Source of the DNA: Herbidospora solisilvae
Lineage (GTDB): Bacteria; Actinomycetota; Actinomycetes; Streptosporangiales; Streptosporangiaceae
NCBI RefSeq assembly: GCF_009901565.1
Contig: NZ_WXEW01000006.1
Span: 496,001 to 560,000, forward strand
Length of the DNA stretch: 64,000 bases
Reading direction: 5' to 3'
The translations under genes and the position numbers were made by a program. The notes under the pieces are model-generated. The model had not been told where the DNA came from and did no database searches. It worked only from the letters and a program-made list of their open reading frames with translations. Shown piece after piece: positions 19,076-28,035 of this stretch (positions are counted from its first letter, which is position 1; the number at the start of each line of letters is the position of its first letter).

Positions 19076-21846
19076 GCCGCCACCCGCTCCCGACCGGCCG
19101 GGATCTCCTCGATCGCCTCGGTTTCGGCGGTACGCGCCCCCGGCGCCGCCAGGATCAGCACGATCACCACGAGCGCCCCCTGCCCGTAGAGCCACCATCG
19201 GTGCCACGCGTCGCCGGCCGGGGGTCTTTCCGGGGTGACCGGCCCGGTCATCCGCCAGAGTCCGGCCCGGTCCGTGAGGGTGACCCGGGCCATGGTCGGC
19301 TCGGAGTCGAGGGCCCGCCGCAGGGCCGGGTCGATCGGCGCCGGGACGCTGACGAACGCGATGCCCCGCCCGGCCAGCGCGGCCGCGTCGCCGCCGCCCC
19401 GGCCGGAGGCCAGCCCCGCCACCGCGTCGGTGAAATCGGAGCCGTAGGCGGCCCGTTCGGACTCGCCGATCACCGGGATGCGGCCGTGCAGGACCGTGTA
19501 CGTGAGCCCCGTGTCCGCGGTCCGGATCAGCAGCGTGCCCTGACCGGGCTTCGACTGCGCCTCGGCGATGGCCGGGAGCGGCGAGCGCACGTTCCGCCGG
19601 AGCGGCCCGTCGGCCTGGTCCATGATCCACAACGTGGCGGCGGCGACCGGGGTGGCGAAGGCGACCAGCACGATCAGGAACGCGCCCGCCTTCCGCAGCC
19701 CATCGGCCCTGCGGAACTCGGCGACGCGGTGGGCGGCCAGCGCGGTCGACACCAGCAGCCCGGTGGCGGCGAAGGCCAGCGGCACCCCGGGCCAGGTCGA
19801 CATGCGGCTGACCACGGTCGCCGCCAGCACGCCGACGATCGCCACGCCCCATCCGACGGCCACGATGAACTGGTGGCGGCGCAGCAGCAGCGCGCCCAGG
19901 GCGACGGCGAGCAGCCCCGCGGTGGCCCAGATCGGCGGCGTGCCGGGCCCGCCCGGGTTGAGGGTGAGCAGCGCCTCGGGGGCCAGCCGGGGCGAGGAGG
20001 TCATCGGCAGCCCGGCCTCGCGCAGGATGCGGACCGGGTCCTGGACGATCGTGGCCAGCCACGGCCCGAGCAGGATCAGCGGGACGCCCAGGGCGATGAG
20101 CAGGTTCCCGCCGACCCCGCGCCGGACTCCCCCGAACGACAGGGCGGCGAGCAGGCCGAGGACGGCGACGAAGACGTACAGGATCGGGGCGAACGCGGTG
20201 CCCACGGCCAGCAGCAGGCCCAGCCCCCAGGCCGCACGGCGGGCCGGTTTCCGTGTGTCGGCCAGCACCTTCGTGGCGAGCGAGGCGTAGACGGGCAGCA
20301 GGATGAACACCACCGCCGAGCCGATCCGCCCGGCCGCCACCACGCCGGTCGCGACCGGGAGCAGGGCGTAGGTGGCCGCCATCCACACCCGGGCGGGCCG
20401 GTAGGAGACGAAGCTCCTGGTCGCCAGGTAGGCGCTCAGTCCCGACAGCGGCACGCAGCCCAGCAGCAGGATCGACACCGCCAGCCAGGTCTTGCCGAAG
20501 GCGACGGTCGACAACACCGCCAGCACCGCGACGTAGGGCGGCGCCCACTCGCCGGTGTAGAACGCCCACAGGTCGGAGGCCCCGCCGGCGACCGGCACCA
20601 GCGCGCCGCCGCCGAGCATGCCCCCGGTCAGCAGGTCGCGCTCGGCCGCGACGGCGACCGCCGTGAGCAGCACGAACAGCCGCACGCCGGGACTGGCGAA
20701 GGCGCGCCGCAGGAACCCGTCGTCGTCGTTGAGCAGTTCGTCGCCCTCTTCGGCGCCCGGTTGCTGGACGGCGTGGTGACGGCCGGCCGAGTCCATCGGG
20801 CCACCGCCCGACAGCTGGTTCTGCACCATCTCCCAGGCCCGCCGGAACGCCAGGCTCGGCGGGCTGAACATGGGTTTGACCAGCCGATATCCGGCCCTGC
20901 TGCCCTTGCGCGCCTTCCTGGCCCGGCGCAGCCGCAGCGGATGGAACAACACCGAGCCGATCGCGGCGAGCTCGTCGACGGCGTGCGCGGGCTGCTTGGC
21001 GACCAGGAACAACACGGTACGGATCAGCGACCCGACCGTGTTGCGGACCAGCGACCAGAGCATCGTCCAGAACGGCAGGTTCGCCATCAGCACGAACAGC
21101 GAATAACGCCGGGCCAGCCGCCGGGGGTGGTCGTCGCTGGCGGCGATGCGGCGGCGGCGCTTGGACGACGCCTCTGCGTGCCAGGCCACCGCGGCGGTCA
21201 CCGCCAGCACCCGGTGCCCGGCGGCGCGGGCCCGCCAGCAGAAGTCGAGGTCGTCGCGGAACAGCGGGAGCCGGGCGTCGAGGCCGCCGAGCTCGTCCCA
21301 GACGTCGCGGCGGATCAGCATCCCGGCCGACGACACCGCCAGCACGTCGCGTACGCCCCGGGGCTCGGCGTCGTGCTGGCCCTGGTCGTATTCGCGCGCC
21401 TCCAGCCCGGTCTCGCGGCGGCCCGAGCGGGCGACCGTGACGCCGACCTCCAGCAGCAGCTTCCGGTCGAGCCAGTCGCGCAGTTTCGGACCCAGAACGG
21501 CGGTCTCGGGGTACTCGTCGGCGGCGTGGAGCAGGAACTCCAGCGCGCGGGCGTCGGGAGCGCAGTCGTCGTGGAGCAACCAGATCCACTCGGTGTCGCC
21601 GGGCGCCTTCGGAAGCCGCCGGACGACCTCGTGGACGGCCTCGGCGAACCCGCTGCCCCGCGGCATCTGCACGACGCTGTGTTTGCCGAACGCCTCGCCG
21701 AGCAGGTCACGGCTGCCGTCGCGGCTGCCGTTGTCGACCCCGACCCCCCGGTCGACCGGCCGGGTCTGCGCGAGCACCGCCCGGAGGGTGTCCCGGAGCC
21801 AACGGGAGCCATCATGGGCGACCACGATCGCGGTGACCGAGTGCAC
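19072..21846 (-). CDS. Large multi-pass glycosyltransferase family 2 protein
   Basis: A 924-residue protein. The first about 230 residues are a GT2 domain (SVTAIVVAHDGSRWL, nucleotide-binding GVDNGSRDGS, the acidic WLLHDDCAPDA and the acceptor region DDLDFCWRARAAGH). A linker with basic residues and a second half with about ten or more membrane segments follow. Start: GTG behind AAGGA. The architecture suggests transfer of a sugar to a lipid carrier or extracellular polymer. Synteny places it in the conserved whiB-to-manB block. Donor and acceptor are unknown. The 139 bases between this gene and whiB contain two AAATG-type direct repeats and no gene. Confidence 0.85.
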   Translation of the reverse strand: MHSVTAIVVAHDGSRWLRDTLRAVLAQTRPVDRGVGVDNGSRDGSRDLLGEAFGKHSVVQMPRGSGFAEAVHEVVRRLPKAPGDTEWIWLLHDDCAPDARALEFLLHAADEYPETAVLGPKLRDWLDRKLLLEVGVTVARSGRRETGLEAREYDQGQHDAEPRGVRDVLAVSSAGMLIRRDVWDELGGLDARLPLFRDDLDFCWRARAAGHRVLAVTAAVAWHAEASSKRRRRIAASDDHPRRLARRYSLFVLMANLPFWTMLWSLVRNTVGSLIRTVLFLVAKQPAHAVDELAAIGSVLFHPLRLRRARKARKGSRAGYRLVKPMFSPPSLAFRRAWEMVQNQLSGGGPMDSAGRHHAVQQPGAEEGDELLNDDDGFLRRAFASPGVRLFVLLTAVAVAAERDLLTGGMLGGGALVPVAGGASDLWAFYTGEWAPPYVAVLAVLSTVAFGKTWLAVSILLLGCVPLSGLSAYLATRSFVSYRPARVWMAATYALLPVATGVVAAGRIGSAVVFILLPVYASLATKVLADTRKPARRAAWGLGLLLAVGTAFAPILYVFVAVLGLLAALSFGGVRRGVGGNLLIALGVPLILLGPWLATIVQDPVRILREAGLPMTSSPRLAPEALLTLNPGGPGTPPIWATAGLLAVALGALLLRRHQFIVAVGWGVAIVGVLAATVVSRMSTWPGVPLAFAATGLLVSTALAAHRVAEFRRADGLRKAGAFLIVLVAFATPVAAATLWIMDQADGPLRRNVRSPLPAIAEAQSKPGQGTLLIRTADTGLTYTVLHGRIPVIGESERAAYGSDFTDAVAGLASGRGGGDAAALAGRGIAFVSVPAPIDPALRRALDSEPTMARVTLTDRAGLWRMTGPVTPERPPAGDAWHRWWLYGQGALVVIVLILAAPGARTAETEAIEEIPAGRERVAA

Positions 21847-21985
21847 GGGGGGATCCTTGGGGGTATGTGCGGCTTTTGCGCGCCAACACTACGGCACCCC
21901 GCACCGGCCACCGACCCAAATGACAAGCGGAGGCCACAAATGTGACCCCCGCGTGTCGCTTCCGGCTAGTGCCCGGCTATAGGTG

Positions 21986-22243
21986 TCAAACGGCCTGGCG
22001 CTTCATGCGTCGGCGCTCGCGCTCCGACAGTCCGCCCCAGATTCCGAATCGTTCGTCGTGTTCCAACGCGTACTCAAGGCACTCCGCGCGCACTTCACAC
22101 GCGCGGCACACCTTCTTCGCCTCTCGGGTGGAGCCGCCCTTTTCTGGAAAGAACGCCTCCGGGTCGGTCTGAGCGCACAATGCGCGCTCCTGCCAGCCCA
22201 GATCTTCACCGTCGAGCGCCTGTGCGATGACCAGCTCGGTCAC
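21986..22243 (-). CDS. whiB: WhiB-family iron-sulfur transcriptional regulator (WhiB type)
   Basis: An 85-residue Wbl protein. Four cysteines ligate a [4Fe-4S] cluster (Cys23, Cys46, Cys49, Cys55), followed by the GIWGG turn (67-71) and a basic tail RRRMKRQ. The sequence, including GWQERALCAQTDPEAFFPEK, matches Streptomyces WhiB / mycobacterial WhmD rather than other Wbl branches. WhiB acts with WhiA to switch on sporulation septation and chromosome segregation genes, so this organism probably sporulates or uses WhiB in division. Two dyads upstream may control it. Confidence 0.95.
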   Translation of the reverse strand: MTELVIAQALDGEDLGWQERALCAQTDPEAFFPEKGGSTREAKKVCRACEVRAECLEYALEHDERFGIWGGLSERERRRMKRQAV

Positions 22244-22269
22244 GGCACACCTCCCTGTCGCCCGCCCGT

Positions 22270-22290
22270 CACCAACCCCGAAAGTTGGTG
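22270..22290. repeat. 7-bp hairpin in the whiB upstream region
   Basis: CACCAAC (22270-22276) and GTTGGTG (22284-22290) flank a 7-base loop, 27 bases upstream of the whiB start. It lies in the probable 5' leader, so it may be an operator or a leader hairpin. The C-rich run after it reads as G-rich in the whiB message. Confidence 0.45.
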
Positions 22291-22350
22291 CCCCCCTATG
22301 GACGCCCTCCCCTTACCCACCTCGGAGAAGGCGTAACAACATGGCTGTAA

Positions 22351-22364
22351 TTACACGCGTGTAA
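22351..22364. promoter_or_regulatory. 14-bp perfect palindrome upstream of whiB
   Basis: TTACACGCGTGTAA is its own reverse complement and lies about 110 bases upstream of the whiB start codon. A perfect 14-bp dyad with A/T ends in GC-rich DNA looks like a dimeric regulator site. It does not match the WhiA GACAC motif or a BldD box as I know them. The regulator is unknown. Confidence 0.5.
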
Positions 22365-22416
22365 GTCGTGCCCCGTCAAGCGCCATGGGGATACCGGGGG
22401 GATACCAGGGGAAAGG

Positions 22417-22437
22417 GCCGGTCTTGTCAGACCCGGC
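22417..22437 (-). terminator. Hairpin after the 22443-23747 gene
   Basis: GGTCT and AGACC close a TGTC loop, and three further pairs extend the stem across a one-base bulge. It starts five bases after the stop of the minus-strand membrane gene and is followed on that strand by CCCTTTCCCC. A terminator is likely, isolating whiB from upstream transcription. Between it and the palindrome, GGGGATACC occurs twice. Confidence 0.45.
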
Positions 22438-22442
22438 TCGGA

Positions 22443-23747
22443 TCAACGATCCCGGCGGTCCGGACTGTACCAATGAGCGGTGGCGTCCGAATCGAGGGAT
22501 GCCGGATCGGCAGGAAGACCTTCCCCTGTCTTTGCCGGGCGGTAGATGGCGACCGGGTCGATCGGGTCGAGCAGGTCCTCGGCGCGGAGCGGGTCGCTCA
22601 GCGGGTCGCCCTGGTAACGCTGCGGCCGGGCCGGAGGCTGGCCGAAGGGGTTGCTCTGGCGGTAGGCGTCGGGCTGCTGCTGGTAGCTCTGCGCCTGCTG
22701 GTAGGCCTGGGCGAGCTGCTGCTCCCTTATGTCGCCCTCGTAGCCGGGGTCGTAGGGGGCGCCGTAGACGGGGGGCTGGGTCGCGTAGGCGCTCTCGCGG
22801 GCCGGGGGCTCGTAGCTCGGTTCGAGCACCGGAGCGCCGTAGACCGTCTCGTTCGTGGCCACGTCGTAGCCCGGCTCCCGGCCGGAGACCGCGCGGACGG
22901 AGCTGTCGAACGGCGTCTCGATGACGGGAGGACGCGGGGCGGGAGGAGCCTCCGCCGCCGGGGGCTCGTAGGCCTGGCGGGCGAACTGCGGGCCCGAGAA
23001 GCCGGAGAACGGCGAGGAGTCCCAGGAGGCGGGGGTGTCGTCGTAGACCGGCTCGGGGTAGTCGTACGGCTCGGCGCGCTGGGCGGCCGGGGCGACGGGC
23101 GTCACCGGCGGGAGCGGGGTCTCCTCGACGACCTGCTGGCCCGCGTAGCCGTTCTGGTCGAAGACCGGGCCCTGCGGGTAGGGCGAGTAGTCGGGCTCGG
23201 CCGGCAGGTTCTGCACGGGATGGGCGTCGCCCGTCTGCGGGAACGGGATGGCCGGGGGGACCACGGAGAGCCGCCGCGACTTCTTCGGCTTGACCGCGCC
23301 CGCCGGCAGCGGGGACACCATGGTCAGCACATAGACCAGCGCGAGGCCGGTGAGGGCGAAGGTCGGCACGCCGAGGAGCAGCGTCTCGAGCTTGCCGCCG
23401 AACCCGAGCCCGCTGAACAGGGAGCCGAGCAGGCTGATCGCGCCGAAGAGCGTGGCGACGGCGAGGGTGCCGGCGCCGCCCATGGTGATGAGGCCGCTCT
23501 TGGGGGTGGGGGCGCCGCCGAAGCGGGTGGAGAGGAGGACCGCGCCGAGGACCAGCGCGGCGTTGACCGGGGAGGTCAGTTCCGACAGGGCGACGACCGA
23601 CCGGATGCCGAACTCGGCCGCTCCCCCGAGCGGTGAGGAGTCGCCGAAGACGAGTCGGACGACGCCGACCAGAACGGTCGTGCCCGCGGCTGCCACAAGG
23701 AGCCACGCGGCGGGCTCTCGGAGCCTCACCGGGTCAACCTTCACCAC
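22443..23747 (-). CDS. Membrane protein with Tyr/Pro/Gln-rich cytoplasmic tail
   Basis: A 434-residue protein of unknown function. The first about 150 residues contain four hydrophobic segments (for example AAWLLVAAAGTTVLVGVV and GLALVYVLTMVSPL). The rest is low-complexity, rich in proline, tyrosine, glutamine and aspartate, and probably disordered. The start is one of two adjacent GTG codons behind GGGGG. It diverges from fbiA and lies upstream of whiB on the same strand. The architecture resembles actinobacterial envelope proteins whose tails recruit cytoskeletal partners; that role is inference. Confidence 0.7.
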   Translation of the reverse strand: MVKVDPVRLREPAAWLLVAAAGTTVLVGVVRLVFGDSSPLGGAAEFGIRSVVALSELTSPVNAALVLGAVLLSTRFGGAPTPKSGLITMGGAGTLAVATLFGAISLLGSLFSGLGFGGKLETLLLGVPTFALTGLALVYVLTMVSPLPAGAVKPKKSRRLSVVPPAIPFPQTGDAHPVQNLPAEPDYSPYPQGPVFDQNGYAGQQVVEETPLPPVTPVAPAAQRAEPYDYPEPVYDDTPASWDSSPFSGFSGPQFARQAYEPPAAEAPPAPRPPVIETPFDSSVRAVSGREPGYDVATNETVYGAPVLEPSYEPPARESAYATQPPVYGAPYDPGYEGDIREQQLAQAYQQAQSYQQQPDAYRQSNPFGQPPARPQRYQGDPLSDPLRAEDLLDPIDPVAIYRPAKTGEGLPADPASLDSDATAHWYSPDRRDR

Positions 23748-23861
23748 AGTTACCCCCAGGAATTCATGCGGCTTATGGGAACTGAGTTTTGCATATGCCT
23801 GACATGGATGCCCGGCGACCCATCAATCTCGCGTTTCGCATGGAATGCCAGACTGTCAGGC

Positions 23862-24800
23862 ATGCGCATCGTGTCCCTCGCGGGCGGAATCGGCGGGGCC
23901 CGCTTCCTCCGCGGCCTCAAGGCGGCCGCTCCCGGATCCGACATCACCGTCATCGGCAACACCGGCGACGACATCACCCTGTTCGGGCTGCGGGTGTGCC
24001 CCGACCTCGACACCGTGATGTACACGCTCGGCGGCGGCATCAACGAGGAGCAGGGCTGGGGCCGCGCGGATGAAACGTTCACCGTGAAAGAGGAGCTGGC
24101 CGCCTACGGCATGCAGCCCCAGTGGTTCGGCCTGGGCGACCGCGACTTCGCCACCCACATCGTGCGCTCGCAGATGCTCGCGGCCGGTTACCCCCTGTCG
24201 GCGGTGACCGAGGCGTTGTGCGACCGCTGGCGGCCGGGCGTGCGCCTGCTGCCCATGACCGACGACCAGACCGAGACCCACGTCGTGATCGAAGACGAGC
24301 GGGGCCGCCGCGCGGTGCACTTCCAGGAGTGGTGGGTGCGTCTGCGCGCGTCCACGCCCGCCCTGGAGATCGCCCTGGTCGGAGCCGCGTCGGCGACGCC
24401 GGCGCCCGGGGTGCTGGAGGCGCTGGAGCGGGCCGACGTGGTGATCCTGCCGCCGTCGAACCCGGTGGTGAGCGTCGGGACGATCCTCCAGATCCCCGGC
24501 ATCCGCGAGGCGGTGGCCGCCAAGACCGTGGTCGGGGTCTCCCCCATCATCGGCGGCGCGCCCGTGCGGGGCATGGCCGACGCGTGCCTGACCGCGATCG
24601 GCGTGCAGACCTCGGCGCAGGGCGTGCTGGAGCTCTACGGCGCCGACCTGCTCGACGGGTGGCTGGTCGCCGAAGAGGACGCGGCCACCTCGCTGGAGGG
24701 TGTGGCCGTGGAGGCCCGGCCTCTGCTGATGTCCTCCCCCGAGGCGACGCGCGATCTGGCCGCCGCGGCGCTCGACCTGGCCGGGAAGGTGGCGGCGTGA
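23862..24800 (+). CDS. fbiA: F420 biosynthesis: 2-phospho-lactate/phosphoenolpyruvate transferase FbiA (CofD)
   Basis: A 312-residue enzyme that joins the activated phospho-lactate or phosphoenolpyruvyl guanosine diphosphate to the deazaflavin Fo. The start chosen is the ATG giving [19 protein letters not shown], the conserved family opening. Further motifs are [30 protein letters not shown] and [15 protein letters not shown]. It is coupled to fbiB by a GTGA overlap. The guanylyltransferase that supplies its substrate (FbiD/CofC) is not in the window. The 114 bases upstream, shared with the divergent membrane gene, should hold its promoter. Confidence 0.95.
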   Translation: MRIVSLAGGIGGARFLRGLKAAAPGSDITVIGNTGDDITLFGLRVCPDLDTVMYTLGGGINEEQGWGRADETFTVKEELAAYGMQPQWFGLGDRDFATHIVRSQMLAAGYPLSAVTEALCDRWRPGVRLLPMTDDQTETHVVIEDERGRRAVHFQEWWVRLRASTPALEIALVGAASATPAPGVLEALERADVVILPPSNPVVSVGTILQIPGIREAVAAKTVVGVSPIIGGAPVRGMADACLTAIGVQTSAQGVLELYGADLLDGWLVAEEDAATSLEGVAVEARPLLMSSPEATRDLAAAALDLAGKVAA

Positions 24801-26074
24801 TCACGATCAGCGGGGTGCAGGGGCTGCCCGAGATCGGCTACGGCGACGACATCCCGGCCCTGGTCGCCAAGGCCGTCCCCGGCCTGGCCGACGGCGACGT
24901 GGTCGTCGTCACCTCGAAGATCGTGAGCAAGGCCGAGGGCCGGGTGGTCCGGGCCGACGACCGCTCGGGGGCCATCGAGGCCGAGACGGTCCGGGTGGTC
25001 GCGCGGCGCGGCGACACCGTCATCTCCCAGACGCGGCACGGCTACGTGATGGCGGCGGCCGGGGTCGACGCGTCCAACACCGCGCCGGGGACCGTGCTGC
25101 TGCTGCCCGAGGACCCCGACGCGTCGGCGTCGGCGATCCGGCGGCGGCTGGCCGAGCTCGCCGGGGTGCGGGTCGGCGTGATCGTCTCGGACACCTTCGG
25201 ACGCCCGTGGCGGAACGGCCTGACCGACGTCGCGCTGGGCGCCTCGGGCGTCTGGCCGCTCGACGACCTGCGCGGCACCACCGACGCCTACGGCAACCCG
25301 CTGAACGCCACGGTCACCGCCCTGATCGACGAGATCGCGGCGGCGGCCGAACTGGTGAAGGGCAAGCTGAGCGGGGTCCCGGTGGCCGTGGTCTCGGGCC
25401 TGGGCCACCTGGTGACCGACGCCGACGGCCCCGGCGGGGCCGCGCTGATCCGCCCCGCCGACCAGGACCTGTTCCGCTACGGCTCGGCCGACGTCGTGTT
25501 CGCCCGGCGCACCATCAGGAGGTTCTCCGGCGAGGCGGTCGACGGCGCCGCCGTCCGCCGCGCGGTCGCCGCCGCCATCTCGGCCCCGGCGCCCCACCAC
25601 ACGACGCCGTGGCGGTTCGTGCTGCTGGAGACCGCGGCGGCCCGGCTCGCGCTGGTCGACGCCATGCGCGAGGCGTGGATCGCCGACCTGCGCGGCGACG
25701 GGTTCACCGAGGAGTCGATCGCCAAGCGGATCAAGCGCGGCGACGTGCTGCGCGACGCGCCCTACCTGGCGGTGCCGTGCCTGGTCATGGACGGCTCCCA
25801 CACCTACCGCGACGACCGCCGCAACACCTCCGAGCGGGAGATGTTCGTGGTCGCGACGGGGGCCGGGGTGCAGAACTTCCTGGTCCAGCTCGCGGTCGAG
25901 GGGCTGGGGTCGGCGTGGGTGTCGTCCACGATGTTCTGCCGCCCGGTGGTCCGGGAGGTCCTGAACCTCCCGGACACCTGGGACCCGATGGGCGCGGTGG
26001 CCATCGGCCACGCGGCCGAACCGCCGAGGCAGCGCCCGCCGAGGTCGGCCGAGGACTTCTACGTCACCCGCTGA
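24797..26074 (+). CDS. fbiB: F420-0:gamma-glutamyl ligase / nitroreductase fusion FbiB
   Basis: A 425-residue bifunctional enzyme starting at a GTG that overlaps the fbiA stop. Residues 1 to about 245 are the CofE ligase ([32 protein letters not shown]), which adds the polyglutamate tail. Residues about 246 to 425 are an FMN-binding nitroreductase-like domain ([25 protein letters not shown]), which in actinobacteria reduces the dehydro intermediate and lengthens the tail. The fusion is the actinobacterial form. Its stop faces that of the WD40 gene, seven bases away. Confidence 0.95.
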   Translation: MITISGVQGLPEIGYGDDIPALVAKAVPGLADGDVVVVTSKIVSKAEGRVVRADDRSGAIEAETVRVVARRGDTVISQTRHGYVMAAAGVDASNTAPGTVLLLPEDPDASASAIRRRLAELAGVRVGVIVSDTFGRPWRNGLTDVALGASGVWPLDDLRGTTDAYGNPLNATVTALIDEIAAAAELVKGKLSGVPVAVVSGLGHLVTDADGPGGAALIRPADQDLFRYGSADVVFARRTIRRFSGEAVDGAAVRRAVAAAISAPAPHHTTPWRFVLLETAAARLALVDAMREAWIADLRGDGFTEESIAKRIKRGDVLRDAPYLAVPCLVMDGSHTYRDDRRNTSEREMFVVATGAGVQNFLVQLAVEGLGSAWVSSTMFCRPVVREVLNLPDTWDPMGAVAIGHAAEPPRQRPPRSAEDFYVTR

Positions 26075-26080
26075 ACCGGG

Positions 26081-27979
26081 TCAGGAACCGAGGCTCCAAA
26101 CCCGGAGGGTGTTGTCGAGCCCGCCGGACACCACGATCGGCGCCCCGTCCAGCCGCCCGAACGTGACGGCGTAGACGTCGTCGGCGTGGCCCGTCAGGGC
26201 CACGCCGCGGCGTGCGCCCTTGGCGAGGTCCCACACCTGGACCGTGTCGTCGCTCCCGCCGGACACCGCGACCGGGACGCCGTCGACCTCCCCGAACGCC
26301 AGAGCCAGGACGCTTCCGTCGTGGCCCGCCAAGGTCGGACCGACCCGCCGGCCGCTGACCAGGTCCCACACCCGGACGCCGCCGTCGGATCCGCCGGACA
26401 CCACGACCGGCACCCCGTCAATCTGCCCGAACGCCATCGTGTACGCGCTCTCGACGTCGGCGCCGAGAGCGCGGTCATGCCAGTCGCGGGAGCGGGGATC
26501 CCACACCCGCGACCGGCCCGTGCTCCCGCCGGACACGATGACCGAAGCCCCGTCGACCTCCCCGACCCCCACCGCGACGACGCTGCCGATGTCGCCCTCC
26601 ACGGCGGGGTCGCGCTGCTCGTTCCTGACCAGATCCCACACCCGGACCGTGCCGTCGGTCCCGCCGGACACCGCGACCGGCACGCCGTCGACCTCCCCGA
26701 ACGCCACCGCGGTGACGCTGTCGGTATGACCCTCCAAAGCGGGTCCGAGCTGCGTGCCCTTGGCGAGGTCCCACACCCGGACCGTGCCGTCGGTCCCGCC
26801 GGACACCGCGACCGGAACGCCGTCGACCTCCCCGAACGCCACCGCCAGGACATCGCCGGTGTGACCGGACAGGAGGGGACCACGCTGCTCGCCACGAGCC
26901 AGATCCCACACGCGAACATGGTGGTCGCTTCCCCCGGACACCGCGACCGGGACGCCGGCCACCTGCCCGAACGCCACCGCGCGGACATCGCTCTCGTGGT
27001 CATCGAGCGGGCGTCCGACCAACGCGCCGAAGGGCGCGCGGACGGGATGAGACGGCTGTTTCGGCTCCGGGTTCTCCGCCGCCGTCGTCGCGATCGTGAG
27101 GCCCACCAGCAGGACGCCCGCCAGCAGGGCCGCGGCCGCCATCCGCGCCCGGGCCTTACGGTGCCGCGAGATGTCCCGGCCCGGTTCGGCCGGGCCGATC
27201 GCGGACAGGTCGTCCCCGACCTCCTCCAGAGCGGCCGCCTCACGTTCCAGGGCGTGGTCGACCCGGCGCAGGATCTCCTCGGCGACCCGCTGGTCGTCCT
27301 CCCCCATCAGCTCCCGGGCGGTGATGACCGGAACCGGCAGATCGGCACGCGGGGACTTCCCCTTCCCGGTTCGCCCGGCCAGTTCGGCCAGCCGCCGGCG
27401 CGCGTCGGCCGCCCGCTCGTCGGCCTGCGCGCGGAGCCGTTCGGACTCGTCGAGCCGCCGCTGCACCTCTCCGTGGAGCCGTTCGGTGTCGGCCAGCCGC
27501 TGCCGGGCCGAGCGCAGATCGTCGTGCAGCCGCTCGACCTCGGCCCTCAGCCGCCGGCGTTCCCGATCGTCGGCCGTGACGGCCGCGGCCAGCCGTTCGC
27601 GGGCCGCCAGATCGTCGCGCAGCGCCTGGCGTTCCGCCGCCAGCCTGATGGCGGCCTCGCCCAGGCGCTCGCGCATCTCCAGGAGCCCGGCGCCCAGTGC
27701 GTCCTGGCGGACCATCGACCGTTCGACGCGGTCGGAGGCCTCGCCGATGGTGCGGACCAGTTCGTCCAGCGCGCCGCCCGCGTCGGCCTCGGCCGGTCGC
27801 CGGGAGCGGACCCAGTCGGCCACCAGGACCAGCACGGGAAGCAGACCCAGCAACGACACGAGCTGGGCGATGTCCGCCAGGACGTCCAGCTGCCACCAGA
27901 TCAGCAGGAATCTCACGGACGCGACGGACACGGCCGTGACCACTCCGGTCACAACCCACCGCCACCACCGACGCGACAT
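26081..27979 (-). CDS. Membrane-anchored coiled-coil protein with seven WD40-type repeats
   Basis: A 632-residue protein. Two hydrophobic segments lie within residues 1-58, then a charged helical coiled coil with heptads (about 70-200, rich in R, E, L) runs on. After a linker and a further membrane segment (about 280-300) come seven 45-residue repeats ending at the C-terminus, each with AVAFGEVDGVPVAVSGG and VRVWDL. Seven repeats should close one beta-propeller. No kinase, NTPase or protease domain is visible, so it is probably a scaffold or sensor with the propeller outside the membrane. Repeats 2 and 3 are almost identical in DNA. It follows fbiC by 56 bases. Confidence 0.8.
   Translation of the reverse strand: MSRRWWRWVVTGVVTAVSVASVRFLLIWWQLDVLADIAQLVSLLGLLPVLVLVADWVRSRRPAEADAGGALDELVRTIGEASDRVERSMVRQDALGAGLLEMRERLGEAAIRLAAERQALRDDLAARERLAAAVTADDRERRRLRAEVERLHDDLRSARQRLADTERLHGEVQRRLDESERLRAQADERAADARRRLAELAGRTGKGKSPRADLPVPVITARELMGEDDQRVAEEILRRVDHALEREAAALEEVGDDLSAIGPAEPGRDISRHRKARARMAAAALLAGVLLVGLTIATTAAENPEPKQPSHPVRAPFGALVGRPLDDHESDVRAVAFGQVAGVPVAVSGGSDHHVRVWDLARGEQRGPLLSGHTGDVLAVAFGEVDGVPVAVSGGTDGTVRVWDLAKGTQLGPALEGHTDSVTAVAFGEVDGVPVAVSGGTDGTVRVWDLVRNEQRDPAVEGDIGSVVAVGVGEVDGASVIVSGGSTGRSRVWDPRSRDWHDRALGADVESAYTMAFGQIDGVPVVVSGGSDGGVRVWDLVSGRRVGPTLAGHDGSVLALAFGEVDGVPVAVSGGSDDTVQVWDLAKGARRGVALTGHADDVYAVTFGRLDGAPIVVSGGLDNTLRVWSLGS
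26084..27004 (-). repeat. Seven tandem 135-bp coding repeats (WD40 propeller)
   Basis: Repeats have an exact 135-bp period: 26870-27004, 26735-26869, 26600-26734, 26465-26599, 26330-26464, 26195-26329 and a shorter 26084-26194. The stretch around the two copies at 26600-26869 shares about 78 bases with one mismatch, evidence of recent duplication or gene conversion. Repeat 4 (26465-26599) is the most divergent. The strict length points to selection for a propeller. Confidence 0.85.
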
Positions 27980-28035
27980 GATCCTAGTTTCGGGTCAGCC
28001 GTCCGGCCGTACACGGTTTGTGACCACTTCGCGAC

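Noticed and set aside
26084-27004. Possible CRISPR or satellite repeats
   Set aside because: The 135-bp repeats are in frame, encode WD40 blades and have no spacers.
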